A model generated the notes under the pieces. It was not told the DNA's origin and made no database searches. It saw only the letters and a list, made by a program, of their open reading frames with translations. Positions 9,975 through 17,785 of a stretch of DNA of 64,000 bases are shown here, piece by piece; positions within the stretch are counted from its first letter, which is position 1, and the number at the start of each line of letters is the position of its first letter. A program made the position numbers and the translations under genes. Location of the stretch: positions 248,001 to 312,000 of the forward strand of contig NZ_JACIJS010000004.1 of assembly GCF_014199445.1 (NCBI RefSeq), read 5' to 3'. This DNA comes from Rubricella aquisinus (GTDB lineage Bacteria > Pseudomonadota > Alphaproteobacteria > Rhodobacterales > Rhodobacteraceae).

Positions 9975-11690
9975 TCACGATTGGCCCTTCAACGCGTGCC
10001 ATGCGTCGAATTGGGAAAGAAAAACCTCCCCATTCAGTTGCTCAATCACATGCGATCGGTTCAGCCTGTCCATGACGGGGCCTTTCACCTCGGACAAATG
10101 CAGACCCACTCCCATATCGCCGAGGCGGGCGTTGATGGCTTCCAAACTTTCGAGCGCCGAATAGTCGACCTCATTGACGGCTGAGAAAAGCAGAACGACG
10201 TTTTTTACCGCTGAGCCCGTGGCAACGCGGCTTTGGATCAAATCCTCCAGAAAGCGCGCATTCACAAAATAGAGGCTTTCATCGACCCGGAGGGTCACAA
10301 GGCTCGGGTCGATTTCCACCTCATGACGGTGGATGTTGCGGAAATGCTGCGTGCCGGGAACAAGGCCCACTTCCGCAACATGGGGGCGCGATGTTTTATA
10401 AAGATGGAGCAGCACGGAAATCGCAACACCTGCGCCCACGCCAATCTCCACACCCAGCCCGAGCGTGAGGAGGATCGTCGCGGCGACGGCGGTAAAATCG
10501 GCCCGTGAATAGCCCCACGTCTTTTTCAGGATCGACAGGTCCACAAGGCTCAGCACCGCCACGATGATCGTCGCGGCCAATGTGGCGTTGGGCAGGTAGT
10601 AGATGAGTGGCGTAAGACTGACAGCAGCAACCGCCAACCCCATCGCCGTGTAAATGCCCGCAGCCGGTGTCGCAGCACCAGCGTCGAAATTCACCACCGA
10701 TCGTGAAAAGCCGCCCGTGACCGGAAATCCCCCCGTGAACGCCGCGCCGAGATTGGCAGCACCCAGCCCGATCAACTCCTGATCAGGGTCGATGCGCTGG
10801 CGTTTCTTTGCGGCAAGTGTCTGGGCCACGGAAACACTTTCGACAAACCCGATCACCGAGATGAGGAGAGCAGGCACCAGCAACGCCCCCACGAGATCAG
10901 GCGCAAAGCTGGGTAGGGTCAGCGGCGGCAGGCTTTGCGGGACGGCGCCGACGATCTGAACCCCAAGGCCCTCCAGATCAAAGCTCCAGACAGCCAAGGT
11001 TGATGCAACCACGGCCACCACCGGCCCGCCTTTGGCCAGAAAATCGGCCAGTGTTGGGCCAATTCCGATTCGCCTGAGGAGCGGCTTGAGGTTGCCCCGG
11101 ACCCAGACCAAAAACCCGATAGCGGAAAAGCCGACGGCCATGGTGATCCAATTTATCTGATCAAGATGGGCGATCATGGACCAGAGCATTTCCGGCAAAG
11201 TATGCCCATACGCGCTGATGCCAAGGATGTGCTTAAACTGGCTCAGGGCAATCAGGATGCCGCTTGCCGTGATAAAGCCCGCGATCACAGGGTGGCTCAG
11301 GAAGTTAGCCAAAAACCCAAGTCGCAACACGCCCAGCAGCAACAAGATGCCACCTGACAGGAATGCCAGCGTCAGGGCGGCCACAGCATAGCCCGCCGTA
11401 CCTTGCTCCGCGACGTGTCCAATGGCTGAGGCCGTCAGCAATGACACGACCGCGACTGGCCCGACGGCGAGCGCGCGCGAGGTGCCAAAAACCGCGTAGA
11501 GCACAATCGGCGCAATCGAGGCATAGATCCCCGCCTCCGGTGGCAAGCCCGCGAGCATAGCATAGGCAAGGCTTTGGGGGATCAGCATGATCGTCACGAT
11601 CACCGCCGCGATCATGTCATTGGAGAAGGAAGACCGGTCATAGGACCGTCCCCAGTCAAGGATCGGCAAAAAGCGGCGAGGGTTTGTCAT
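9975..11690 (-). CDS. SulP family inorganic anion transporter with STAS domain
   Basis: About 571 residues: a SulP membrane core of some 10-14 hydrophobic segments (N-terminal FLPILDWGRSYDR, then PQSLAYAMLAGLPPEAGIYA, and the GLGAANLGAAFTGGFPVTGGFSRS motif) and a C-terminal cytoplasmic STAS domain from about residue 440 (HRHEVEIDPSLVTLRVDESL, with VLLFSAVNEVDYSAL). Family members move sulfate, bicarbonate or related anions. As last gene of a leftward group with sulfide/thiosulfate-type genes, export or uptake of sulfate is a fair guess. The ATG at 11690 (MTNPRR) fits the family; an upstream ATG at 11726 is also in frame. Confidence 0.88.
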   Translation of the reverse strand: MTNPRRFLPILDWGRSYDRSSFSNDMIAAVIVTIMLIPQSLAYAMLAGLPPEAGIYASIAPIVLYAVFGTSRALAVGPVAVVSLLTASAIGHVAEQGTAGYAVAALTLAFLSGGILLLLGVLRLGFLANFLSHPVIAGFITASGILIALSQFKHILGISAYGHTLPEMLWSMIAHLDQINWITMAVGFSAIGFLVWVRGNLKPLLRRIGIGPTLADFLAKGGPVVAVVASTLAVWSFDLEGLGVQIVGAVPQSLPPLTLPSFAPDLVGALLVPALLISVIGFVESVSVAQTLAAKKRQRIDPDQELIGLGAANLGAAFTGGFPVTGGFSRSVVNFDAGAATPAAGIYTAMGLAVAAVSLTPLIYYLPNATLAATIIVAVLSLVDLSILKKTWGYSRADFTAVAATILLTLGLGVEIGVGAGVAISVLLHLYKTSRPHVAEVGLVPGTQHFRNIHRHEVEIDPSLVTLRVDESLYFVNARFLEDLIQSRVATGSAVKNVVLLFSAVNEVDYSALESLEAINARLGDMGVGLHLSEVKGPVMDRLNRSHVIEQLNGEVFLSQFDAWHALKGQS

Positions 11691-11782
11691 GGGAACTGCT
11701 TTAGACAGGGGTGGATGGCGCGCCATGGGGCGCGCCTTTGGATGGTCCGCTTGTGAGGGTCTGCACGTTTAGGATTCCGATG

Positions 11783-12664
11783 TCAGAGCGCGTTCACGGG
11801 CACTTTGAGCATCGGGTTCCCGTCCTTGTCCGTTGGCACTTCCCCCGCCCGCATATTCACTTGAAGCGATGGTATGATGAGCTTCGGCATGGCAAGCTGC
11901 GCGTCCCGCTCGGTCCGGTACCTGACGAATTCCTCTTTCGTCTTGTTGCCGCCGACATGGATGTTGTGCAGTTTCTCGTCTTTGACGGTTGTTTCCCACT
12001 GAATGTCCCGCCCATTGGGGCCGTAATCGTGGCACATGAACAATCGCATCTCATCAGGCAGGCTCAGCACCTTCTGGATACTGTCATAAAGCACTTCAGC
12101 CGACCCGCCCGGGAAATCGGCGCGCGCGGAGCCGCCATCGGGCATGAACAGCGTGTCCCCCACAAAGGCGGCATTGCCCATCACATGGACCATACAGGCG
12201 GGCGTGTGGCCGGGCGTATAGATTGCAAACGCCTGCATGTTGCCGATCATGTAGGTGTCGCCGTCCTCGAACAGCGCGTCGAATTGGCTTCCGTCCCGTT
12301 GGAACTCTGTCCCTTCGTTAAAGACCTTGCCGAAGGTTTCCTGCACCACGGTGATTTTGGCCCCGACGCCGATTTTGCCGCCCAGTCTGTCTTGGATATA
12401 CGGTGCGGCGCTCAGGTGATCCGCATGGACATGGGTCTCTATGATCCATTCAAGCGTCAGACCTTGGCTCTCAATCTGTCGGATCAGCGCGTCGGCATGG
12501 CCGAAGGTGATACGGCCCGCCGCGTAATCAATGTCCATCACGCTGTCGATGATGGCAGCCGAATTGCTGGTCGGATCTTGCACGATATAGCTGATCGTGT
12601 TGGTGGCATCATCAAAGAAGGCCTGCACCTTGGGGGTGATGGTCATGTTGACAGGATAAGTCAT
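11783..12664 (-). CDS. MBL-fold persulfide dioxygenase-like protein (Blh/ETHE1 group)
   Basis: 293 residues with the metallo-beta-lactamase motif His78-Val-His80-Ala-Asp82-His83 (ETHVHADHLSA), YTPGHTPACMVH, FVGDTLFMPDGGSARADFPGG and FMCHDYGPNGRDI, typical of ETHE1 and the Blh protein of bigR operons. ETHE1 enzymes oxidise glutathione persulfide to sulfite with a mononuclear iron. Next to two YeeE/YedE proteins and a SulP transporter, a sulfide/persulfide detoxification role is likely. It could alternatively be a rhodanese-independent glyoxalase II relative, but the GDTLFMPDGG segment favours the ETHE1 side. Confidence 0.85.
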   Translation of the reverse strand: MTYPVNMTITPKVQAFFDDATNTISYIVQDPTSNSAAIIDSVMDIDYAAGRITFGHADALIRQIESQGLTLEWIIETHVHADHLSAAPYIQDRLGGKIGVGAKITVVQETFGKVFNEGTEFQRDGSQFDALFEDGDTYMIGNMQAFAIYTPGHTPACMVHVMGNAAFVGDTLFMPDGGSARADFPGGSAEVLYDSIQKVLSLPDEMRLFMCHDYGPNGRDIQWETTVKDEKLHNIHVGGNKTKEEFVRYRTERDAQLAMPKLIIPSLQVNMRAGEVPTDKDGNPMLKVPVNAL

Positions 12665-12733
12665 CTTTCTCCGCTCCTTTCGCGGTGGCCAATGGGATTG
12701 CTTCAGACAGCAGCCCGGTGATCGCCTTATGGG

Positions 12734-13165
12734 TCAAAGGATCACTTGCCGTTTCGCCAACGCGCCAAGGCCCCGCCGAAGACCGGAGCCGACGCCAACA
12801 GCAACAAGGAAAAGCACCACCTCCCAGCGACCCGTACCAAGCGCCGGGATCGCCGCACCGGGACAAAAGCCCGCAGTACCCCAGCCGATGCCAAAAAGCG
12901 CCGCGCCCCCAATGAGATTGCGGTCAATAACGCTCGCGTTGGGTGCCTGAAATTCAGTTGCGAACAGCGGGGCATTCCGGCGCCAAACAAGGCGGTAGCC
13001 GATGAAGGTCACGACCAAAGCGCCCCCCATCACGAAAGCCAAGCTCGGATCCCAACTGCCAGCAACATCAAAGAAATTCAGGACCTTAGCCGGATCCATC
13101 ATGCCAGACACCGCAATGCCTGTTCCAAACACCAGACCGGTGAGCAAAGCATAGATATGTTTCAT
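12734..13165 (-). CDS. YeeE/YedE family membrane protein (PmpB-like half)
   Basis: 143 residues, four predicted membrane segments. It starts GLVFGTGIAVSGMMDPAKVLNF and has GIGWGTAGFCPGAAIPALG with the conserved Cys of the thiosulfate/sulfur-compound permease family. Split two-gene versions often accompany persulfide dioxygenase and rhodanese genes. It follows the partner gene by only three bases, so the two probably form one complex. Confidence 0.85.
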   Translation of the reverse strand: MKHIYALLTGLVFGTGIAVSGMMDPAKVLNFFDVAGSWDPSLAFVMGGALVVTFIGYRLVWRRNAPLFATEFQAPNASVIDRNLIGGAALFGIGWGTAGFCPGAAIPALGTGRWEVVLFLVAVGVGSGLRRGLGALAKRQVIL

Positions 13166-13168
13166 GTC

Positions 13169-13600
13169 TCAGGCTCCTATGACGTGGCGGATGATAAAGA
13201 CGGTCAGTGCAGCGGTGGTCATAAAGACCGGCACGGCAACGAGGGATCGGGCGGACAGTCGCGAAAGGCCGCAAACGCCATGACCCGAGGTGCAGCCGGA
13301 CCCGAGGCTGGCACCAAACCCGACAATAACGCCCCCAATGGCGATCATGGCCGGGCTGACCGGGACGTTGACCTCCGGCAGGGTTCCCGTCACCAAAAAG
13401 ACGAGGCCCGGGGCCAAAACCATGCCCGTGACCAGCGCGGCACGCCAGCCGAACTCCTCCCGATCTTCCACGAAAAGCAGGCCAGACAGGATGCCGGTCG
13501 CGCCGAGGATGCGACCAAGGCCAAGCATCAGGAGGACGGCCCCCAATCCAATCGCCAGCCCGCCACCAAAAGACGCAAAGGGGGTAAATTCAGTCACCAT
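13169..13600 (-). CDS. YeeE/YedE family membrane protein (PmpA-like half)
   Basis: About 143 residues with four or five hydrophobic segments and the signature FGASLGSGCTSGHGVCGLSR, including the Cys residues thought to handle sulfur compounds in YeeE. The ATG at 13600 (MVTEF) is preferred; an alternative at 13615 would overlap the preceding stop. Together with the downstream half it should reconstitute one YeeE-type permease that imports a sulfur compound such as thiosulfate. Confidence 0.87.
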   Translation of the reverse strand: MVTEFTPFASFGGGLAIGLGAVLLMLGLGRILGATGILSGLLFVEDREEFGWRAALVTGMVLAPGLVFLVTGTLPEVNVPVSPAMIAIGGVIVGFGASLGSGCTSGHGVCGLSRLSARSLVAVPVFMTTAALTVFIIRHVIGA

Positions 13601-13602
13601 CG

Positions 13603-13815
13603 TTACACCCGGCACGTATTGAAGCCAAAAAGCGCATAGATTGGGCAGATGCGTACTGCCGCGACAATCAGCATGACCCCACCCAGGATCGCTGCGCCGT
13701 ATTTGAAGAGACCGCCATCAAACAAAGGCAGCCCGCTCAAGAAAGCGAGGTAGAACAATCCAAGGCCGAGTGCGGCGCGCAGGATACGGTCAATCGTTCC
13801 AACATTCATCGTCAT
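13603..13815 (-). CDS. DUF2892 (YgaP-like) small membrane protein
   Basis: About 70 residues: NVGTIDRILRAALGLGLFY followed by a second hydrophobic segment and a C-terminal RICPIYALFGFNTC. DUF2892 domains are often fused to rhodanese (YgaP) or sit beside YeeE and sulfide-oxidation genes. GGAG lies six bases before the ATG at 13815; another ATG at 13809 is possible. First gene of the leftward sulfur group, two bases before the PmpA-like start. Confidence 0.85.
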   Translation of the reverse strand: MTMNVGTIDRILRAALGLGLFYLAFLSGLPLFDGGLFKYGAAILGGVMLIVAAVRICPIYALFGFNTCRV

Positions 13816-13872
13816 TAGTGTCTCCATTCAATATGATCTGGAGAACAGGTATGACGCCACCGGCGCGCCTTC

Positions 13873-13887
13873 AGTGACATTGTCACT
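13873..13887. promoter_or_regulatory. Perfect palindrome, probable Crp/Fnr-type operator
   Basis: AGTGACA-T-TGTCACT is a perfect 15-base palindrome lying 58 bp upstream of the DUF2892 start and 20 bp beyond the stop of the Crp/Fnr gene. The half-site contains GTGA/TGAC, as in Crp/Fnr-family sites. It probably controls the DUF2892-PmpA-PmpB-MBL-SulP unit. I did not notice a second copy in the window. Confidence 0.6.
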
Positions 13888-13906
13888 TAAGTCGAAGATT
13901 CTTCGC

Positions 13907-14569
13907 TCAGCGGCTTTCTGCGAGGGCGCGGAGGGTCGGTTTGTCGATGAGCGCGATACGTCCGCGCGATTGGGCGATCATATCGCGCTTTTGGAAATCA
14001 GACAGCACGCGGCTTACGACCTCCCGGGCCGTTCCCAATTCGCTTGCGAGTTGTTGATGGGTCGCGGTGACCTCTTTCATGTCACCCGCCAAATCAAGCA
14101 ACCGTTCGGCGAGACGCACATCCATATGCCCAAAAGCCACATCATCCACGACGCGGAGCAAATCAATAAGGCGTCGCGAGTAGGCCGCGAAAATAAACTT
14201 GCGAAAGGCCTCTTCTTCGGAGGCTAATTGGTCAAAGGCGGGCTTGGGGAGCACGATTGCGGTGATGTCTGTTTCCGCGATCCCTTCGGCGTTATAGGCC
14301 TCCTCAGCCAACATGCAGGCGGTCGTCAGCACACAGCTTTCCCCCGCATCGACCCGGTAGAGCACGATCTCTCGCCCCGAGTCCGAGCTTTGAGAGACGC
14401 GAATGCGACCTTCGTAAAGAAAAAGGAGACTGTCTGGCACGTTCACGGGGCCGAATACCTGCGCGCCTTTGGTCATTTTTATGACGCGCGCGACCCGGAC
14501 CAACCGATCTCTGACCGATCGTGGCAAGGCGGCGGTGCCTTGGAACCGTTCTGTCCAATCTGGAATCAT
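13907..14569 (-). CDS. Crp/Fnr family transcriptional regulator
   Basis: 220 residues: a cyclic-nucleotide-binding-like beta barrel (about 20-140), a long dimer helix, and a winged HTH (about 145-215; HQQLASELGTAREVVSRVLSDF). The recognition helix has Glu and Ser-Arg as in Fnr-type proteins. The four N-terminal Cys of oxygen-sensing Fnr are absent, so it is not a classical iron-sulfur Fnr. It lies just upstream of, and in the same direction as, the sulfur gene group, taking the place that BigR/SqrR-type sensors occupy in other bacteria. The signal is unknown. Confidence 0.9.
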   Translation of the reverse strand: MIPDWTERFQGTAALPRSVRDRLVRVARVIKMTKGAQVFGPVNVPDSLLFLYEGRIRVSQSSDSGREIVLYRVDAGESCVLTTACMLAEEAYNAEGIAETDITAIVLPKPAFDQLASEEEAFRKFIFAAYSRRLIDLLRVVDDVAFGHMDVRLAERLLDLAGDMKEVTATHQQLASELGTAREVVSRVLSDFQKRDMIAQSRGRIALIDKPTLRALAESR

Positions 14570-14702
14570 CGGGCGGTCCTTAGTGAAGCGACAGTTCCTG
14601 CATCACGTCATGCCGCCCTTTGGTCACGGGTGTCGGGGTGCCGAGGCCACGGATGCCAGCCCATGCAATCGCGGCGCGCATGACGTTTGAACCCTCAAAT
14701 GG

Positions 14703-14728
14703 AAAAAACCGACCCTCGGGCCGGCTTT
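14703..14728 (-). terminator. Rho-independent terminator of dps
   Basis: On the minus strand, a 6-bp GC-rich stem (CCGGCC/GGTCGG, one G-U pair) with loop CGAG is followed by a run of six T, 18 bp after the dps stop. Confidence 0.75.
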
Positions 14729-14745
14729 TCCTTCGTTTTGGACCG

Positions 14746-15216
14746 TTACCCCAGATGGGCGGAGAGGAGCCACGCGAATTTTTCGTGCACCTGACCACGA
14801 CCAATGGCGAGGTCTTGGGTCAGCAGATCGCCATGCTCTTCGGCAACAGCGGCGGTCCCGGCAAGGGTTTCTGCCACGGTGCGCTGTGCGGCAGCGAGGG
14901 CTGCGATCATTTCCTTGTCAGTGCCATGGCCAGTGAATTCGTCCACCTTGGATGCCGCGACCATATCCGCGAGCACCCCATTGGCATGGCCGCCAATCGC
15001 CTTAACCCGCTCGGCAAGGTCATCCTGCGCTGTAAAGTGATCCTCATAGATTTCCTGAAACAGGGCATGCAGGGGGCCAAACGCCATGCCGGTGACGTTC
15101 CAGTGAAAGTTTTGCGCCATCATCGTGGTCACAACGGTTTCTGCGACGGCTTGGTTGAGCGCCTCGCAAATGGCTTCCTGTGCAGAGGCCGACAGGCTTT
15201 GTGCCGTTTGGGTCAT
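14746..15216 (-). CDS. dps: DNA starvation/stationary-phase protection protein (Dps)
   Basis: 156 residues, usual Dps length. The ferroxidase-site signature is seen in NFHWNVTGMAFGPLHALFQEIY and HFTAQDDLAERVKAIGGH. Dps forms a 12-subunit shell that oxidises and stores iron and shields DNA. The ATG at 15216 is chosen because AAGGA lies seven bases upstream and the preceding 32 residues of the longer frame do not resemble Dps. Nineteen bases separate it from the preceding gene, so the two may be cotranscribed. Confidence 0.95.
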   Translation of the reverse strand: MTQTAQSLSASAQEAICEALNQAVAETVVTTMMAQNFHWNVTGMAFGPLHALFQEIYEDHFTAQDDLAERVKAIGGHANGVLADMVAASKVDEFTGHGTDKEMIAALAAAQRTVAETLAGTAAVAEEHGDLLTQDLAIGRGQVHEKFAWLLSAHLG

Positions 15217-15235
15217 GTCATATTCCTTAGTAAAT

Positions 15236-15685
15236 TCATATAGTTTGTACGTGCTGGCGATGGCTTGCATGTCCTTCAACATGTAGCACATCCGCTCGCT
15301 CCGCCAAACCATTAAGGAGGAACATGACCTGTCTGCGGCTGAATTTGGGAACGCGTCGCGAAATCAGGAACATCACGCTCGCGCCATCGCCCGCCCTGAT
15401 CCGCTCAAGGCAGCGCAAAATCCAGTCCTCATCAAAGGACCGCTCAGCAGTACCAGGGTGGAACAGGACCAAAGGCTGGCCAACCTCGCGCCCCAGCGTG
15501 CGCAACAGCGCCTGCGCATAAGCGTCAAACGCGACCGACCGATCCGACGACAACAACGTGCAGGCGGTGAACAAATCCAGCCGCCGTTGCGCGCGGGAGC
15601 GGCGCATCACACGCCGAAGCCGCTCCAGAACCGGATCCGATTCGGGGCGGTGGGGCAGTGTGGTGACCTTCTGAAAGGCAAGCAT
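15236..15685 (-). CDS. Unknown protein, upstream of dps
   Basis: About 149 residues from the ATG at 15685 (GGGA eight bases upstream); a TTG at 15712 would lengthen it. The sequence is Arg-rich and soluble, with alternating amphipathic helices (QRRLDLFTACTLLSSDRS, then AFDAYAQALLRTLGRE) and a strand VMFLISRRV. I recognise no family. Codon use resembles the neighbours, and the orientation and 19-bp gap to dps suggest a common transcript. It may be a stress-related or regulatory protein, which is only a guess from position. Confidence 0.5.
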   Translation of the reverse strand: MLAFQKVTTLPHRPESDPVLERLRRVMRRSRAQRRLDLFTACTLLSSDRSVAFDAYAQALLRTLGREVGQPLVLFHPGTAERSFDEDWILRCLERIRAGDGASVMFLISRRVPKFSRRQVMFLLNGLAERADVLHVEGHASHRQHVQTI

Positions 15686-15806
15686 GTGACGATTCCCGTG
15701 TGTACCTGACAAAAAGTATCAGCTAATTGCCCGCGTGCAAGCGGGGCGGTTTGTCACAGTTTCAAAAAGCGACGATTGGGCCGCGCACGGCCCCGCGCCG
15801 CCCTCC

Positions 15807-16622
15807 TCAAACAGCGCGCGGCCTGTCACCTGTTTTGATCCGGCTTTCAAAGGTCAAGGTTGCCCCGTCATCGGGCGCGCAGATCCGGTTGCCCAATCCG
15901 GCCCTCTCGGCGGCGGACGCAACCTCGTCGCGCGTCACAAGGCAATGATTGATCGCGCCAAGGTGGTTGGCCACAACAACACCCGGCGTCAGCCGCGCCA
16001 GCGCAATCATGTCCGCAACCCCCATGATCACTGGTCCCCCAATGTCGAAGCGGGCATCGCCTGCCGGGGCGACGATGACATCGGGCGTCTGCGTGCGAAC
16101 GATCTCTTTGATGGGCTCGGTCAGGAGGGTGTCTCCGGTCAGATACAGGGACGGCTCGCCGGGCTGTTTGATGAGGTAACCCGCGCCATGCTCCATGAAC
16201 GGACCGATGATCCCGCGCCCATGGCGACAGGGCGTCGTCTGGATCGTTCCTGTAAGAAAGCCTTGCGCGCGCGCGTCGTCCCGTTTCAGCGGCACGACAT
16301 TCAGGCCCTTTTGCTTGAGGAAGGGCATGTCGCGCGGCGTGCAGAACACCGGTATCTGTCGTTTGCGCAGCCACCGTTTGGCGGCGGTGTCGAAATGATC
16401 GAAATGCCCGCGCCGGCAATGGGTGATCAGGCAATGGGTGGCGGTTTCCATCAGCGCCATCGCGCCCTCGGGCAGATCAACCGTCGGATTGCGCCCCTTT
16501 GCCTTGAGAAACGTCATCGTCGGGAACGCGCCCTTCCGGGCCAACATAGGATCGACCAAAAGCCGCACGTCATCATATTCGACAAGGATGGTTGCGTTGC
16601 GAATCTGGTGAATTTTCATCAT
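15807..16622 (-). CDS. MBL-fold metal-dependent hydrolase, UlaG-like
   Basis: 271 residues. The beginning KIHQIRNATILVEYDDVRLLVDPML and the THCRRGHFDHFD motif place it among the lactonase-like MBL-fold proteins (UlaG/YtnP group); LTGDTLLTEPIKEI and VVVANHLGAINHC provide further metal ligands. The first His of the usual HxHxDH is Cys in the linear reading (HCRRGHFDH), an insertion relative to the standard spacing. It is divergent from a GlxA-type regulator across 87 bp and is a likely target of it. Substrate unknown. Confidence 0.8.
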   Translation of the reverse strand: MMKIHQIRNATILVEYDDVRLLVDPMLARKGAFPTMTFLKAKGRNPTVDLPEGAMALMETATHCLITHCRRGHFDHFDTAAKRWLRKRQIPVFCTPRDMPFLKQKGLNVVPLKRDDARAQGFLTGTIQTTPCRHGRGIIGPFMEHGAGYLIKQPGEPSLYLTGDTLLTEPIKEIVRTQTPDVIVAPAGDARFDIGGPVIMGVADMIALARLTPGVVVANHLGAINHCLVTRDEVASAAERAGLGNRICAPDDGATLTFESRIKTGDRPRAV

Positions 16623-16709
16623 CTGGCCCTCTTGCTGCGGTCCCTGTTGTAGCGCGGCGGGGATTGCGGCAATATGGCAGGAAATGACAATTAGAGTTCA
16701 ATTTACGCC

Positions 16710-17678
16710 ATGTCCGATCCGCATCACGTTGGGCTGATCGCCTTTGACGGCAGTATGCTGGCCGGATTGCTGGCCTTCGCCGATATCCTCCATGCTGCCA
16801 ACAGGCTCGCGGATGCGCCCCGGTTCCGCGTGTCGCTTATCTCTGCCCATGAGGACAACCCATCGCTCCACCATCCCCTCGCGGCCAAGGAGGGGGCGGG
16901 TGATCCACCTTATGACACGCTGGTCGTGCCCGGCTTCTGGGCGGAATCCCTGCGCGATATCTCACAGGGGATCGAGCGCTCCCACAGCGTTTTGCGGCGC
17001 TTTGGCCCGATCTCACCAGATCAGATCATTTGCGGGTATTGCGCGGGGGTGTGCCTGCTGGCGGAGGCGGGCCTGTTGGCGGAGCGCGGCGCGACCGTGA
17101 CATGGTGGGTGCAGGGCTATATGCGCCAGAAATACCCAAACGTGGATTGGCAGACCGATCTGGATTTCGTGCAAGACCGCAACATCGTCACGGCGTCCGG
17201 CGCGATGGGTTATGTCCCCCTGTCACTGTGGCTGGTGAAGCGGTTTGCGGGGGAGGACGTGATGCGGGACGTGTCTCGGTTCATGGTGCTGCCCCGCCCG
17301 CCGGTTGCGCATGACGCGTTCCGCCATGCCGCGCTGATTGACCAACCGACGGCCCTGACTCGCCGCCTGCACACGCTTGTCCGGGGTCTACCCGCGACCG
17401 ATCTGTCTGCGGCGGCTTTGGCCGATGCGATGGGCATGTCCGAACGCACCTTGGCGCGCCGGGTTCAGCAGGACACCGGGCAGGCGTTGGGCCAATGGGC
17501 GCGCGGGATCAAACTGTCTCAGGTTGCGCAACGGCTGGCGGAAAGCACGCAAAGCCCCGGCGCGATCTGCGCGGAGTTGGGCTTTTCAAGCGAGCCAAAC
17601 CTGCGGCGCATGTTCAAGGCGACGACCGGCATGACCTTGAGCGAATACCGCCGCAGCTTTGGCCGATTTGCGCGGTAA
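16710..17678 (+). CDS. GlxA-family transcriptional regulator (DJ-1/PfpI + AraC HTH)
   Basis: 322 residues. The N-terminal DJ-1/PfpI-like domain (about 1-170) contains GYCAGVCLLAEAGLL with the Cys at the nucleophile-elbow position; the C-terminal AraC-type double HTH spans about 220-315 (LADAMGMSERTLARRVQQDTG; then ICAELGFSSEPNLRRMFKATTG). Known relatives control carnitine, arginine or glycine-betaine catabolism. It is divergent from the MBL hydrolase gene. The ligand is not predictable. Confidence 0.92.
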   Translation: MSDPHHVGLIAFDGSMLAGLLAFADILHAANRLADAPRFRVSLISAHEDNPSLHHPLAAKEGAGDPPYDTLVVPGFWAESLRDISQGIERSHSVLRRFGPISPDQIICGYCAGVCLLAEAGLLAERGATVTWWVQGYMRQKYPNVDWQTDLDFVQDRNIVTASGAMGYVPLSLWLVKRFAGEDVMRDVSRFMVLPRPPVAHDAFRHAALIDQPTALTRRLHTLVRGLPATDLSAAALADAMGMSERTLARRVQQDTGQALGQWARGIKLSQVAQRLAESTQSPGAICAELGFSSEPNLRRMFKATTGMTLSEYRRSFGRFAR

Positions 17679-17735
17679 ATGGCGCAGCGCGCGCCGGCTT
17701 GTGCCGCGGTGGGCGCAACGAAAGGGATGCTCTAC

Positions 17736-17762
17736 CGGTCGCGCAGCCGATCCGCGCGACCG
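17736..17762. terminator. Hairpin between convergent glxA-type and dabA genes
   Basis: CGGTCGCGC (17736-17744) and GCGCGACCG (17754-17762) form a perfect 9-bp stem with a 9-nt loop in the 107-bp gap. No T-tract; bidirectional termination is inferred from its position. Confidence 0.5.
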
Positions 17763-17785
17763 AAGAAATTGCTCAAACAGGGGCG

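Noticed and set aside
14580-14681. 33-residue ORF upstream of the Crp/Fnr gene
   Set aside because: A GAGGG lies nine bases before its ATG, but it is short, has no conserved feature, and could be chance; not listed as a gene.
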